Origin: Octadecabacter dasysiphoniae
GTDB taxonomy: Bacteria > Pseudomonadota > Alphaproteobacteria > Rhodobacterales > Rhodobacteraceae
NCBI RefSeq assembly: GCF_021532615.1
Contig: NZ_JAKGAQ010000005.1
Coordinates: 124,001 to 188,000, forward strand
Direction of reading: 5' to 3'
Length of the DNA: 64,000 bases
The notes beneath the pieces are model-generated. The model was not told the DNA's origin, searched no databases, and saw nothing but the letters and a program-made list of their open reading frames with translations. Below, one piece after another: positions 18,764 to 27,466 of the stretch (the first letter of the stretch is position 1; every line of letters begins with the position of its first letter). Both the position numbers and the translations under genes were made by a program.

Positions 18764-19633
18764 TCAATCGTTAAAGTCGCCCGCCAAATGGGGGAGCATG
18801 GCAGAGAAATCCATGCCGCCCATGCCGTGGAGTTCGACAAAATCGGCGTAGACCTGGGTGGCGCGTGCGCCCATGGGGGTCGATGCGCCTGTCGCTTCCG
18901 CGGCCTGTTGGGACAGGCGCAGATCCTTGAGCATCAATTCAGCTGAAAACCCCGGGATGTAGGAATTGTCCGACGGGCTTTGGGGGCCGACGCCGGGTGC
19001 GGGGCAATAGGTGTTCATCGACCAGCTTTGGCCCGACGATGTGCTGACGACGTCAAACATGGACTGGCGATCAAGGCCGAGTTTGTCAGCCAGTGCGAAG
19101 GCTTCGCAGGTGGCGATCATGGTGGCGCCAAGGATCATGTTGTTGCAGATTTTTGCCGCCTGTCCGGCGCCGGATGCACCGCAGTGCACGGCCTTTTGAC
19201 CCATGATGTCAAACAGCGGCGCGACGCGCGCGAAAGCTTCGGAGGTGCCGCCCGCCATGAATGTCAGGGTGCCGTTGGTTGCCCCGCCAATTCCACCCGA
19301 TACAGGGGCGTCAACAGCCATTAACCCTTTTGCATCAGCTGCTTGTGCGGCGTTCTTCGCGCTTTGAACGTCAACGGTGGAACAATCCAGATGCACTGCG
19401 CCGGCAGTCATTGATCCATGAATTTCATCGCACACCACGCTGAGGATATGGCCGTTGGGCAGCATCGTGATGACGACGTCTGCGCCCTGTACCGCGCCAG
19501 CAGCGACAGGCGCGCAATTGATACCGTCGGGCGTTGCTACGGGGTCAAATCCGGTCACGTTATGACCGGCGGCAATCAGGCAGCGGGCCATGGGCGCGCC
19601 CATATTTCCAAGACCGATAAAGGCGATATTCAT
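18764..19633 (-). CDS. mmsB: 3-hydroxyisobutyrate dehydrogenase
   Basis: 289-residue beta-hydroxyacid dehydrogenase that oxidises 3-hydroxyisobutyrate to methylmalonate semialdehyde in valine breakdown. 'IAFIGLGNMGAPMARCL' (about 3-19) is the NAD-binding Rossmann loop. 'DAPVSGGIGGATNGTLTFMAGG' (about 112-133) is the substrate motif, and the catalytic Lys lies in 'GQAAKICNNM'. The start overlaps the stop of the upstream hydrolase gene (ATGA), showing translational coupling. The gene context confirms the pathway. Confidence 0.95.
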   Translation of the reverse strand: MNIAFIGLGNMGAPMARCLIAAGHNVTGFDPVATPDGINCAPVAAGAVQGADVVITMLPNGHILSVVCDEIHGSMTAGAVHLDCSTVDVQSAKNAAQAADAKGLMAVDAPVSGGIGGATNGTLTFMAGGTSEAFARVAPLFDIMGQKAVHCGASGAGQAAKICNNMILGATMIATCEAFALADKLGLDRQSMFDVVSTSSGQSWSMNTYCPAPGVGPQSPSDNSYIPGFSAELMLKDLRLSQQAAEATGASTPMGARATQVYADFVELHGMGGMDFSAMLPHLAGDFND

Positions 19634-20673
19634 GGCGTTTCTCCGGTTAAATCTAGCGGTGGATCGGTTGGGTAGGTCATGCGCAGAACGTCAGCGCCGG
19701 ATACATCCTGCCATGTGGCGTGGCGCCATCTTGGGGTGCGGTCACGATCAATTATCGCGGCGCGGATGCCTTCGACGAAATCGCCGTGTTCCATTGCGCG
19801 CGAGGTAAAGCGGAATTCCTGATCAAGGGCGGCTTCGATGGTGTCGGACATGCGCACTTTGTGGATCAGACCCACCGTCGCGCTGAGGGACAGGGGGGAA
19901 TGGCGGTTCATCAGTTTTTGCGCGTGGGCCAATGCGTCGGGCGGATCGCCCGGAATCGCGCGCCAGATGTCACCCAAGGATTGGCCACCGAACACCGCGT
20001 CAATATCGGGCTGCCATGCGGCAAGGCGGCTGTCCGGTGGCGTCTGCGCGAGGGCATCAACGGCGTCCCAATCGCCCGTGTTGCACAGGTTAAAGATGAG
20101 CGCGGGCCAGTGGGCGCGGGGAATGTAGTAATCGGCGAAGCCTGCGAAAATCGCATCGCCCGCATCCATGCGATCGCCAGTCAGGCCGAGGAATTCGCCA
20201 ATCCGACCGGGTGCGCGCGCCAGAATGAGGGAACCGCCGACATCGGGCACGAGGCCGATGGACACCTCTGGCATGGCGATCTGGCTGGTTTCGCACACGA
20301 TGCGGTGCGATCCGTGGCACCCCACGCCGACGCCGCCGCCCATGGTGAAGCCGTGCAGGAATGTGACCACAGGTTTGGGGAAGTTGAACAGCTTGGCATT
20401 AAGGCGGTATTCGTCGCGCCAAAAGCGATCCCCGTAGGTGAAATCGCGCTGTTTTCCTGTGTCGTACATTTCCTGAATATCGCCGCCCGCGCAGAAGGCT
20501 TTGTCGCCCGCGCCGTCGATGATCAGCAGGGCAATTTCGGGGTCGTTTTTCCAACCGTCGAGGGCCGTTTCGAGTGCGAGGCACATCTCGTGGGTGAGGG
20601 CGTTCAGCGCGTCTTCGCGGTTGAGGGTGATGCGGCCTGCGTGGCCGTCGCGCCGGATCAGGATGTCTGTCAT
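19630..20673 (-). CDS. 3-hydroxyisobutyryl-CoA hydrolase (enoyl-CoA hydratase/isomerase fold)
   Basis: 347 residues, the length of the HIBYL-CoA hydrolase branch rather than of a 260-residue hydratase. 'GDKAFCAGGDIQEMY' (about 53-67) and 'GFTMGGGVGVGCHGSHRI' (about 104-121) form the oxyanion hole; 'PEVSIGLVPDVGGSL' carries the Glu and Asp typical of HIBCH. It frees 3-hydroxyisobutyrate from CoA before MmsB. The frame continues upstream, but the ATG at 20,673 is chosen because it overlaps the preceding stop as ATGA and begins at the domain. Confidence 0.93.
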   Translation of the reverse strand: MTDILIRRDGHAGRITLNREDALNALTHEMCLALETALDGWKNDPEIALLIIDGAGDKAFCAGGDIQEMYDTGKQRDFTYGDRFWRDEYRLNAKLFNFPKPVVTFLHGFTMGGGVGVGCHGSHRIVCETSQIAMPEVSIGLVPDVGGSLILARAPGRIGEFLGLTGDRMDAGDAIFAGFADYYIPRAHWPALIFNLCNTGDWDAVDALAQTPPDSRLAAWQPDIDAVFGGQSLGDIWRAIPGDPPDALAHAQKLMNRHSPLSLSATVGLIHKVRMSDTIEAALDQEFRFTSRAMEHGDFVEGIRAAIIDRDRTPRWRHATWQDVSGADVLRMTYPTDPPLDLTGETP

Positions 20674-21806
20674 GTGATGAGGTGCCGTGCCGTGATGAGC
20701 CGCATGATTTCGTTGGTCCCTTCGAGGATTTGGTGCACGCGCAAATCGCGCACGATCTTTTCCAACCCGTAATCGGCGAGGTAGCCGTAGCCGCCGTGTA
20801 GTTGCAAACATTGGTCTGCGACGCGTGATCCGGTTTCTGTGCACAGCTTCTTGGCCATGGCGCAAAAGGCCGTTGCGTCGGGCGCGCCTGTGTCGAATTT
20901 CCAGGCTGCTTGGCGCAGGAACGTGCGGGCGGATTGCAGTTCGATTTCCATATCTGCGAGGCGGAATTGCAGGGCTTGAAACTGATCAAGTGATTGGCCG
21001 AATGCGTGGCGTTCGTGCATATAATCGAGCGTCTTTGTCAGGGCGGATTGCGCAGCCCCGATGGAACACGCAGAGATGTTCAATCGCCCTCCATCCAGTG
21101 CTTTCATTGCATATTTGAAGCCTTTGCCGGTTTCACCCAGCAGATTGTCAGCGGAAATGTTGCATTTGTCCAACTGGACGGCGCGTGTGGGTTGGTTGCG
21201 CCAGCCCATTTTATCCTCGAGCCCGCCAAAGGTCAGGCCGTCTGCGCCGTCTTCAATCACGAATGCGGATATGCCTTTGGCCCCTGCATCGCCAGTGCGG
21301 GCCATGACAATATAGGCGTCTGAATACCCGCCGCCCGAGATGAACGCCTTTGTACCGCTAAGGGCATATCCGGTGTCAGTTTGGGTGGCTTTTGTGCTGA
21401 GTGCGGCGGCGTCTGACCCGCTGTTTGGTTCGGTCAGGCAGTACGACATGATACGGTCCATCGACACGGCGCCGGGCAGGATGCGGGCCTTTAGATCGTC
21501 TGATCCATAGGTGTCGATCATGGTGGCGCACATGTTGTGGATCGACAGGAAGGCGGCGACGGATGCGCAGGATGCGGACAGGGCTTCGAAGATCAGCGTG
21601 GTGTCGAGGCGGCTGAGTTCTGTGCCGCCCGACGCGTCAGAGACATTCAAACCGCCAAAGCCGAGTTCGGCGAGTTTGGGCCACAGATCACGGGGGATTT
21701 CGCCCGCTTTGTCCCAACTTTGGGCGAAGGGCGCGATATGTTCGATGCCGAACGCATGGGCCATATCAAAGATCGCGGATTGTTCATCCGTCAGGGCAAA
21801 ATCCAT
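20670..21806 (-). CDS. Acyl-CoA dehydrogenase, probable isobutyryl-CoA dehydrogenase
   Basis: 378 residues. 'YCLTEPNSGSDAAAL' (about 124-138) is the FAD/substrate motif, 'FISGGGYSDAYIVMART' follows, and 'QLHGGYGYLADYGLEKIVRDLRVHQILEGTNEI' is the C-terminal signature with the catalytic Glu region. In this operon the likely substrate is isobutyryl-CoA from valine. The open frame extends to 21,953, but homology begins at 'MDFALTDEQ', so the start at 21,806 is used. It is the first gene of a coupled trio with the hydrolase and mmsB. Confidence 0.93.
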   Translation of the reverse strand: MDFALTDEQSAIFDMAHAFGIEHIAPFAQSWDKAGEIPRDLWPKLAELGFGGLNVSDASGGTELSRLDTTLIFEALSASCASVAAFLSIHNMCATMIDTYGSDDLKARILPGAVSMDRIMSYCLTEPNSGSDAAALSTKATQTDTGYALSGTKAFISGGGYSDAYIVMARTGDAGAKGISAFVIEDGADGLTFGGLEDKMGWRNQPTRAVQLDKCNISADNLLGETGKGFKYAMKALDGGRLNISACSIGAAQSALTKTLDYMHERHAFGQSLDQFQALQFRLADMEIELQSARTFLRQAAWKFDTGAPDATAFCAMAKKLCTETGSRVADQCLQLHGGYGYLADYGLEKIVRDLRVHQILEGTNEIMRLITARHLIT

Positions 21807-21879
21807 CAGCGCAATCCGGTCATAAGGGCAGGTTCCGTCATACCCCGAAGTGTGCCGTATTGCGTCAGCGGCGTCTAGA

Positions 21880-22425
21880 TCAGAGCAGGCGAACCTGCGT
21901 GCCAACTTCGACGACCGAGAACAATTCTGTGATGTGTTCGTTGTAAAGACCAATGCACCCCGAGGAGCTTTGGCGGCCGATTTTGCGCGTGTCGTGTGTG
22001 CCGTGGATCAGGTAGTAGGGCCAATCGAGGTACATGGCATGTGTGCCAAGGGGATTGCCCGGTGCACCGCCTTCGATAGAAATCGGCAGATCGGGGTCGC
22101 GTTCGCGCATGCTGCTGGTCGGGGTCCAGGATGGGCCGACACGTTTGCGCACGATGCGCGAATAGCCGCGGCGCGTCAGTTCTTCGGTCATCGGAACCGA
22201 GGAGGGATACAAACGGTAGGTGCCATCGGAGGCCCAGTAGTGCAGGGCGCGTGACGTGATATCAGCGAGGATCGCGCCAGAGCCGAGCGTTTCGAAGTGA
22301 TCCTGCCAGGACTGCGTCACAAAAGAAGATGCATTGCGATCCGGCGCATCCTGCTGTGCACGTAAAATGGTGGGGGCGGCCAAGGTTGCGGCCGCGCCGA
22401 GAATGAATGTGCGTTTGGTCTGCAT
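21880..22425 (-). CDS. Periplasmic L,D-transpeptidase (YkuD domain)
   Basis: 181 residues with an N-terminal signal ('KRTFILGAAATLAAPTILRAQ', cleavage after about residue 23). The YkuD active site is seen as 'LIHGTHDTRKIGRQSSSGCIGLYNEHI' (split here: His of 'IHGT' and Cys of 'SSGC'), with Ser in place of the usual second His. Such enzymes form 3-3 peptidoglycan cross-links or attach proteins to the wall. The ATG at 22,425 is chosen because GGAG lies 8 nt upstream, within an alternative in-frame ATG. The cupredoxin gene is 88 bp upstream on the same strand. Confidence 0.9.
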   Translation of the reverse strand: MQTKRTFILGAAATLAAPTILRAQQDAPDRNASSFVTQSWQDHFETLGSGAILADITSRALHYWASDGTYRLYPSSVPMTEELTRRGYSRIVRKRVGPSWTPTSSMRERDPDLPISIEGGAPGNPLGTHAMYLDWPYYLIHGTHDTRKIGRQSSSGCIGLYNEHITELFSVVEVGTQVRLL

Positions 22426-22513
22426 GATATGCTCCATCCGTGTGTTTGACTTCGATTTCACACGGATGGCGCGTTTGATCAATGCTTGCACGCTCACCTT
22501 CGCGTTATTTTGC

Positions 22514-22846
22514 TTAGGTGATGGTGATTGAGCCACGCATGTTGCGGTGTGGCCCGCAGCGGTAGTCAAAGGACCCGGCGCCGTTAAATGTCAGGCTGGC
22601 GCTGTCGCCGTTGCCCAGAAGGCCCGTGTCGAACCCACCGTTCAGGTCTTGTGCGCTGTGGCGCATGCGGTCTTCGTTAACCCATGTGATCGTATCACCA
22701 GCCGAGATTGTCAGATCCGCAGGACTGAACGCCATGTCTTTGATCGTCACAATGTGCGTCGTTTGGGCGCGTGCGGTGGTTGCCAGAACAGGCAGGGCGA
22801 GGGCGGCGGAAGCGCTAAGACGCAGGAAGTTACGGCGAGTTGTCAT
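22514..22846 (-). CDS. Small blue copper protein (cupredoxin, amicyanin/plastocyanin-like), Tat-exported
   Basis: 110 residues. A twin-arginine signal ('TTRRNFLRLSAS') and hydrophobic stretch end near 'ARAQ' (residue 28). The copper ligands of a type-1 site are visible: His63 in 'RMRHSA' and Cys97, His100, Met103 in 'CGPHRNM'. It should be a periplasmic electron carrier. The short Cys-x2-His-x2-Met loop resembles amicyanin/plastocyanin. No obvious redox partner gene adjoins; the flanking genes are an L,D-transpeptidase and an unknown gene. Confidence 0.9.
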   Translation of the reverse strand: MTTRRNFLRLSASAALALPVLATTARAQTTHIVTIKDMAFSPADLTISAGDTITWVNEDRMRHSAQDLNGGFDTGLLGNGDSASLTFNGAGSFDYRCGPHRNMRGSITIT

Positions 22847-22958
22847 TGGGTCGTCCTTTCAAATACATGCCCGCCTTTTTCGGCGGATCAATCATAGTTA
22901 CGGCGGTTGTGTAAATTAAGTTTCAGGCGGGCGCAGTTTTTTTTGATTTAGGGACAGA

Positions 22959-23378
22959 TCAGGCATCAATGTTGAGCTGTGCCAACACTTCGGGGCGTTC
23001 ATTGCCCAGAATATCGAAGGCCTGTTCGGGGGTGCGGGCGATGCGGACAAGCAGTGTCGGGGATTGCGCATAGGGCACGCGTAAAATTGCGGAAAGATCT
23101 GCGGGCGGGCCGTCGGGGGCGAAGAACACAAACAGATGTTCGCCCGTTGATTGTGGGTATGCATCCGCGAGGTGGCCGATCAGTTTGAAAAATTCATTGT
23201 AATCGACGTCATAGCTGGTGACGCGGCTGAAATCGAAAAAGTGGGGTTGGCCTTGGTAATTCGCGCCTTCTTTGGAGAACTGTTTTAGCGCCTGCGCGAT
23301 ATCAGGTAGGGTCACGTGCCCGAAATAGCGAATAAACACCAAAATCGGGTCATGGAAAATTTTGTACGTTACTGGCAT
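22959..23378 (-). CDS. Conserved-type protein of unknown function, possibly STAS/SpoIIAA-like
   Basis: 139 residues starting 'MPVTYKIFHDPILVFIRYFG'. Alternating strands and helices ('HFFDFSRVTSYDVDYNEFFKLIGHLAD', 'EHLFVFFAPDGPPADL') look like an alpha/beta STAS or SpoIIAA-like fold, but I cannot assign it firmly. The frame extends to 23,465 inside the mmsA end; the internal ATG at 23,378 follows a G-rich site and begins the structured part. It is 55 bp downstream of mmsA on the same strand. Confidence 0.6.
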   Translation of the reverse strand: MPVTYKIFHDPILVFIRYFGHVTLPDIAQALKQFSKEGANYQGQPHFFDFSRVTSYDVDYNEFFKLIGHLADAYPQSTGEHLFVFFAPDGPPADLSAILRVPYAQSPTLLVRIARTPEQAFDILGNERPEVLAQLNIDA

Positions 23379-23433
23379 TTGATGCGCCCCACCGCAGTTC
23401 GTTTTGCGATGGGGCACCAAATGTGCGTGTTCG

Positions 23434-24936
23434 TCAATCCATTGCCTTGAAGTTGAATTCGCCACCTTCTTTGATACCGGATGGCCAGCGGGCCGTTACC
23501 GTCTTGGTGCGGGTGTAGAATTTGAACGCGTCAGGGCCGTGTTGGTTCAGGTCACCAAACACGGATTTCTTCCAGCCGCCGAAGGTATGATAGGCCAGCG
23601 GAACAGGGATCGGCACGTTGATCCCGACCATGCCGACGTTGATACGGGAGGCGAAATCGCGGGCTGCGTCACCGTCGCGGGTAAAGATCGCAGTGCCGTT
23701 GCCCATTTCATGATCCATGGCGAGGCCGATCGCCTCTTCGTAGGACGCGGCGCGCACGGTGGACAACACAGGGCCGAATATTTCGTGCTTATAGATGTCC
23801 ATGTCGGGCGTGACGTTGTCAAACAGGTGCGGGCCGACGAAAAAGCCGTCTTCATAGCCCTGAAGGCCGAAGTCGCGCCCATCCACGACCAGCTTCGCGC
23901 CCTGATCAATGCCAGTTTGGACCAAGCGTTCGATGTTGGCCTTGGCTGCGGATGTCACGACGGGGCCGTAATCCACATCATTTCCCGCCGTGTAGGGGCC
24001 CACGCGCAGTTTTTCGATGCGTGGGATCAGTTCTTCGATCAGCTTATCAGCGGTTTCATCGCCAACGGGCACAGCCACGGAAATCGCCATGCAGCGTTCG
24101 CCAGCCGCGCCGTAACCTGCGCCAACCAATGCATCTGCGGCTTGCGCCATGTCGGCGTCGGGCATGATGATCATGTGGTTTTTCGCGCCGCCAAAACACT
24201 GGACCCGTTTGCCGGATGCGCAGCCGCGACCGTAGATATATTCGGCGATGGGGGTGGACCCGACAAAGCCGATAGATTGGATTGTGTCGTTGTCGATAAT
24301 TGCATCGACGCTTTCTTTGTCTCCGTTGATGACCTGAATGATACCCGCAGGAAGGCCTGCTTCCTCAAGCAGTTCGGCCAGCATCAACGGCACGGATGGA
24401 TCACGCTCAGACGGCTTCAGGATGAAGGCGTTGCCACAGGCGATGGCGGGCGCGAACATCCACATGGGGATCATCGCTGGAAAATTGAACGGCGTGATTC
24501 CTGCTGTGACACCAAGGGCTTGGCGCATGGAATAGATGTCGATTCCGGGGCCTGCGCCGTCTGTGTATTCACCTTTCAGCAGTTCGGGCGCGCCGATGCA
24601 GTATTCCACCACTTCAAGCCCGCGCTGCACGTCGCCTTTGGCGTCTGGCAGGGTTTTGCCGTGTTCGCGGCTCAGCGCCTCTGCCAGTTTGTCCATATCG
24701 CGGTTCAGCAATCCGACAAATGCCATCAACACACGGGCGCGGCGTTGCGGGTTTGTTGCGGCCCACGCGGGCTGGGCTTTGGCGGCGATGTCGACGGCTG
24801 CGTCAAGTTCGGCCACAGAGGCGAGCGGCACCTTGGCCTGCACTTCGCCCGTCGCGGGATTGAAGACATCGGCGAAACGCCCTGATGTGCCTTTGACGTG
24901 CGCGCCGTTGATGTAGTGGGTGAGTTCTGTGGTCAT
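23434..24936 (-). CDS. mmsA: CoA-acylating methylmalonate-semialdehyde dehydrogenase
   Basis: 500 residues. Converts methylmalonate semialdehyde to propionyl-CoA, the last step of the valine branch. 'ITPFNFPAMIPMWMFAPAIACGNAFILKPSE' (about 145-175) and 'GSTPIAEYIYGRG' (about 228-240) are the NAD-binding blocks; the catalytic Cys lies in 'AAGERCMAISVAVPVGD' (about 285). The hexapeptide differs from hydrolytic aldehyde dehydrogenases as expected for MMSDH. It lies divergent to a LysR gene that may control it. Confidence 0.96.
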   Translation of the reverse strand: MTTELTHYINGAHVKGTSGRFADVFNPATGEVQAKVPLASVAELDAAVDIAAKAQPAWAATNPQRRARVLMAFVGLLNRDMDKLAEALSREHGKTLPDAKGDVQRGLEVVEYCIGAPELLKGEYTDGAGPGIDIYSMRQALGVTAGITPFNFPAMIPMWMFAPAIACGNAFILKPSERDPSVPLMLAELLEEAGLPAGIIQVINGDKESVDAIIDNDTIQSIGFVGSTPIAEYIYGRGCASGKRVQCFGGAKNHMIIMPDADMAQAADALVGAGYGAAGERCMAISVAVPVGDETADKLIEELIPRIEKLRVGPYTAGNDVDYGPVVTSAAKANIERLVQTGIDQGAKLVVDGRDFGLQGYEDGFFVGPHLFDNVTPDMDIYKHEIFGPVLSTVRAASYEEAIGLAMDHEMGNGTAIFTRDGDAARDFASRINVGMVGINVPIPVPLAYHTFGGWKKSVFGDLNQHGPDAFKFYTRTKTVTARWPSGIKEGGEFNFKAMD

Positions 24937-24999
24937 GGAAGCCTCCTGAGATTTTGGCCATCATAGTCTTGCGTTTTCGTCTGGAAAAGCGCTGATATG

Positions 25000-25019
25000 G
25001 CAAATTCATTTTGCAAATT
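25000..25019. promoter_or_regulatory. Direct repeat in the mmsA-lysR divergent promoter region
   Basis: GCAAATT occurs twice, 13 bp apart in register, in the 95-bp gap between the divergent mmsA and LysR genes. Spacing of just over one helical turn and position fit a regulator-binding region, possibly for the adjacent LysR protein. Confidence 0.35.
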
Positions 25020-25031
25020 TATAGGTATGAC

Positions 25032-25910
25032 ATGCAGTGGGACGACATGCGGGTGTTTTTGGCCGTGGCGCGCGTTGAAAGTTTAAGCCGCGCCGCGCCG
25101 ACGTTGCGCATGGATGCGGCAACCGTCGGGCGGCGGATTGCGCGGCTTGAACGACAGGTGGGTGCCGCGCTGTTCGTGAAATCCCCGCAGGGCTATGCGT
25201 TGACAGATCTGGGCGTGCGGATGCGCGATCATGCCGCCGAGGCCGAAGCATCGCTTGGCTTGGCGGTTGAAGAGGCGCGCGGCGATCAAATCGGGCTGAG
25301 CGGGCAAATCCGCATTGGTGCGCCAGATGGGGCCGCCAATTATCTGCTGCCGCAGGTTTGTGCGGCGATTGGTGCGGATAATCCGGGCCTTGAAATTCAG
25401 ATCCTTGCATTGCCGCGGGTTGTGAACCTGTCCAAACGAGAGGCCGACATGGCGTTGACGGTATCCCCGCCCCAAGCAGGCCGCCTGATCGTGCAGAAAG
25501 TGAGCGATTATCGATTGCATCTGGCCGCACCGAAGGGCGCGGATATCACGACGCGCGATGACCTGCGGGGGCGTCGCGTTGTCGGATATATCCCCGATAT
25601 GATTTTCGATAAGGAACTGGATTACCTTGGCGAATTGGGCGCTGGCGGGGTTCAGCTGGCGTCAAATTCGGTGGCGGTACAGGCGATGGCGCTGCGTGCG
25701 GGGGCGGGCGTTGGGATCGTCCATGATTTCGCATTGCCCTTCGCACCTGAGTTGAAACGGGTGCTGATTGATGAGGTGTCTTTGACGCGGTCTTTTTATC
25801 TCGTGCGCCACGCCAGTGACCGCACGTCAGAGCGTTTGACCCGATTTTCAGAGGCGTTGAGCGCGGGTTTGAAGGCCGAGATTGCGCGCCTTGAACGTCA
25901 GGTCGCTTGA
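25032..25910 (+). CDS. LysR-family transcriptional regulator
   Basis: 292 residues. N-terminal winged helix-turn-helix 'MRVFLAVARVESLSRAAPTLRMDAATVGRRIARLERQVGAALFVK' (given in pieces: HTH about 19-40), then a periplasmic-binding-like effector domain. The start at 25,032 ('MQWDDMR') follows AGGT and matches the usual LysR beginning; an in-frame TTG at 25,011 is less likely. It is divergent from mmsA, which makes valine or isobutyrate catabolism a candidate target. The effector is unknown. Confidence 0.88.
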   Translation: MQWDDMRVFLAVARVESLSRAAPTLRMDAATVGRRIARLERQVGAALFVKSPQGYALTDLGVRMRDHAAEAEASLGLAVEEARGDQIGLSGQIRIGAPDGAANYLLPQVCAAIGADNPGLEIQILALPRVVNLSKREADMALTVSPPQAGRLIVQKVSDYRLHLAAPKGADITTRDDLRGRRVVGYIPDMIFDKELDYLGELGAGGVQLASNSVAVQAMALRAGAGVGIVHDFALPFAPELKRVLIDEVSLTRSFYLVRHASDRTSERLTRFSEALSAGLKAEIARLERQVA

Positions 25911-25962
25911 ACAATGGGGGGGCTGGGGGCTAGGCTGGTGGTGAAAAGCTCAGGAGATTATC

Positions 25963-26400
25963 ATGATCGTATCCCAAATCCTCAAATCTAAAGCCCTGGA
26001 TGGTGTTTTGACGCTAACGTCTGATGCGTCGGTGTCGGATGCCGCTGCAATCATGTCAGACAAGCGGATCGGTACGATTGTGATCAGTGATGACGATGGA
26101 AAAACCGCCGCTGGCATTTTGTCAGAGCGCGATATTGTGCGTGAGTTGGGCCGGAATGGCGCGGCCTGCATGGGCAAAAGCGTTGCGGATATGATGACGC
26201 GCAAATTGGTCACCTGCGGGCCGTCTGATACGTCTGATGCGGTTTTGGCCAAGATGACGGAAGGGCGGTTTCGCCACATGCCCGTGATCGAGGACGGCAT
26301 GTTGGTCGGGCTGATTTCGATCGGAGATGCGGTGAAGGCGCGCTTGTCTGAACTGGCGATGGAGCGTGATGCGCTTGAAGGTATGGTGATGGGCCACTAA
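25963..26400 (+). CDS. Two-CBS-domain protein
   Basis: 145 residues made of two CBS motifs: about 14-65 ('LTSDASVSDAAAIMSDKRIGTIVISDD') and about 78-132 ('TRKLVTCGPSDTSDAVLAKM', 'FRHMPVIEDGMLVGLISIGDAVKARL'). A pair of CBS domains usually binds adenosyl nucleotides. Stand-alone CBS proteins of this length are common in Rhodobacteraceae; the target is not known. AGGAGA precedes the ATG. Confidence 0.92.
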   Translation: MIVSQILKSKALDGVLTLTSDASVSDAAAIMSDKRIGTIVISDDDGKTAAGILSERDIVRELGRNGAACMGKSVADMMTRKLVTCGPSDTSDAVLAKMTEGRFRHMPVIEDGMLVGLISIGDAVKARLSELAMERDALEGMVMGH

Positions 26401-26460
26401 CCCGCTTGCCAATTGCTGTGCAATCGGGTGTCTTAACATCGCAATATCAAAGAGGTCGCC

Positions 26461-26955
26461 ATGCGCGTAGGGCTGTATCCGGGAACGTTTGATCCCGTCA
26501 CATTAGGGCATTTGGACATCATCCGGCGGGCCTGTTCGTTGGTGGACAAACTGGTGATCGGGGTTGCGATCAACCGCGATAAGGGGCCGTTGTTTGATCT
26601 TGAAGAACGGGTTGCGATGATTGAGGCGGAATGTGCCGCGTTGTCCGCGCAAACCGGTTGCGAGATTGTCGCACATCCGTTCGAGAATCTGTTGATCAGC
26701 TGTGCCAAGGATGTCGGAGCGAGCATTATCATTCGTGGTTTGCGCGCCGTAGCCGATTTTGAATATGAATATCAGATGGTTGGCATGAACCGGCAGTTGG
26801 ACGACACGGTTGAAACTGTGTTCTTGATGGCCGAAGCCCAGCATCAGGCGATCGCGAGCAAGCTTGTCAAAGAAATTGCACGGCTGGACGGCGACGTGAG
26901 CAAATTTGTCCCCCCCGCCGTGCACGCAGCCCTGCGCAGCAAGTTAGAAAAGTAA
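26461..26955 (+). CDS. coaD: Phosphopantetheine adenylyltransferase
   Basis: 164 residues; transfers AMP to 4'-phosphopantetheine in coenzyme A synthesis. 'YPGTFDPVTLGHLDII' (about 6-21) is the T/HxGH nucleotidyltransferase motif, and 'RGLRAVADFEYEYQMVGMNRQL' (about 92-113) the second conserved block; 'HQAIASKLVKEIA' corresponds to the ISS-like C-terminal motif. Length is typical. Sixty bp downstream of the CBS gene, so co-transcription is possible. Confidence 0.97.
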   Translation: MRVGLYPGTFDPVTLGHLDIIRRACSLVDKLVIGVAINRDKGPLFDLEERVAMIEAECAALSAQTGCEIVAHPFENLLISCAKDVGASIIIRGLRAVADFEYEYQMVGMNRQLDDTVETVFLMAEAQHQAIASKLVKEIARLDGDVSKFVPPAVHAALRSKLEK

Positions 26956-26998
26956 GCAGCTGACGCGATGCCACTGGCCCATGTGGGCAGCCGCCACA

Positions 26999-27466
26999 TC
27001 AGCCAAAATGTGTTTGAAACTGCGCCTTGAGCGTTTCTGCAGGCGTGACCCCATTGATGAAGTGCAGCGGCGTGCCGTCCCCATCAAGTAGGGCGAGCGT
27101 GACGTGGGGCTGGCCAATGCTCCGCTGAAACGCGGCACCGGCGGCAGTTGTAATGTTGGCCACCAAATAGGTGTATCCCTCATTGCAGTTGGCCAGTGCG
27201 GTGCGGGTTTCGCGTTGCAACGCTTGGCACAACTGACAACTCGGGTCGTGGATTTGAACGATGGTGGGTGTGCCTTGGCCGATCTTTGTCAGGTCGGCTT
27301 CAGCCATGGTCTTGCGAAAGTCAAACGCGAAGGCTGTGCCGCCTGCGGCCACAACGACAGCGCCCGCGCCATAGATGGCCCCGCGTTGAAGAATATCGCG
27401 CCGCGTGAGTGGTTGGGGAACCGGCACCGAGGTTTTCTGGCGGGTGCGTTTTTTGGGTTTGGGCAT
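26999..27466 (-). CDS. Membrane-anchored or Tat-exported thioredoxin-like protein
   Basis: 155 residues. Basic, proline-rich N-terminus, then 'TRRDILQRG' and a hydrophobic stretch (about 29-49) that could be a Tat signal or anchor. The thioredoxin-like part follows with 'IVQIHDPSCQLCQALQRET', so the active-site dithiol is Cys77-Gln-Leu-Cys80, an unusual variant of CxxC. The remainder ('GQPHVTLALLDGDGTPLHFINGVTPAETL') fits the end of a short thioredoxin fold. Its start codon and part of its ribosome site are inside a perfect 12-bp hairpin. Partner and substrate unknown. Confidence 0.75.
   Translation of the reverse strand: MPKPKKRTRQKTSVPVPQPLTRRDILQRGAIYGAGAVVVAAGGTAFAFDFRKTMAEADLTKIGQGTPTIVQIHDPSCQLCQALQRETRTALANCNEGYTYLVANITTAAGAAFQRSIGQPHVTLALLDGDGTPLHFINGVTPAETLKAQFQTHFG

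Noticed and set aside
23404..24885. Long plus-strand open frame of 493 codons opposite mmsA
   Set aside because: It is antisense to a clear mmsA gene, has no recognisable protein motif and arises from high-GC codon bias.
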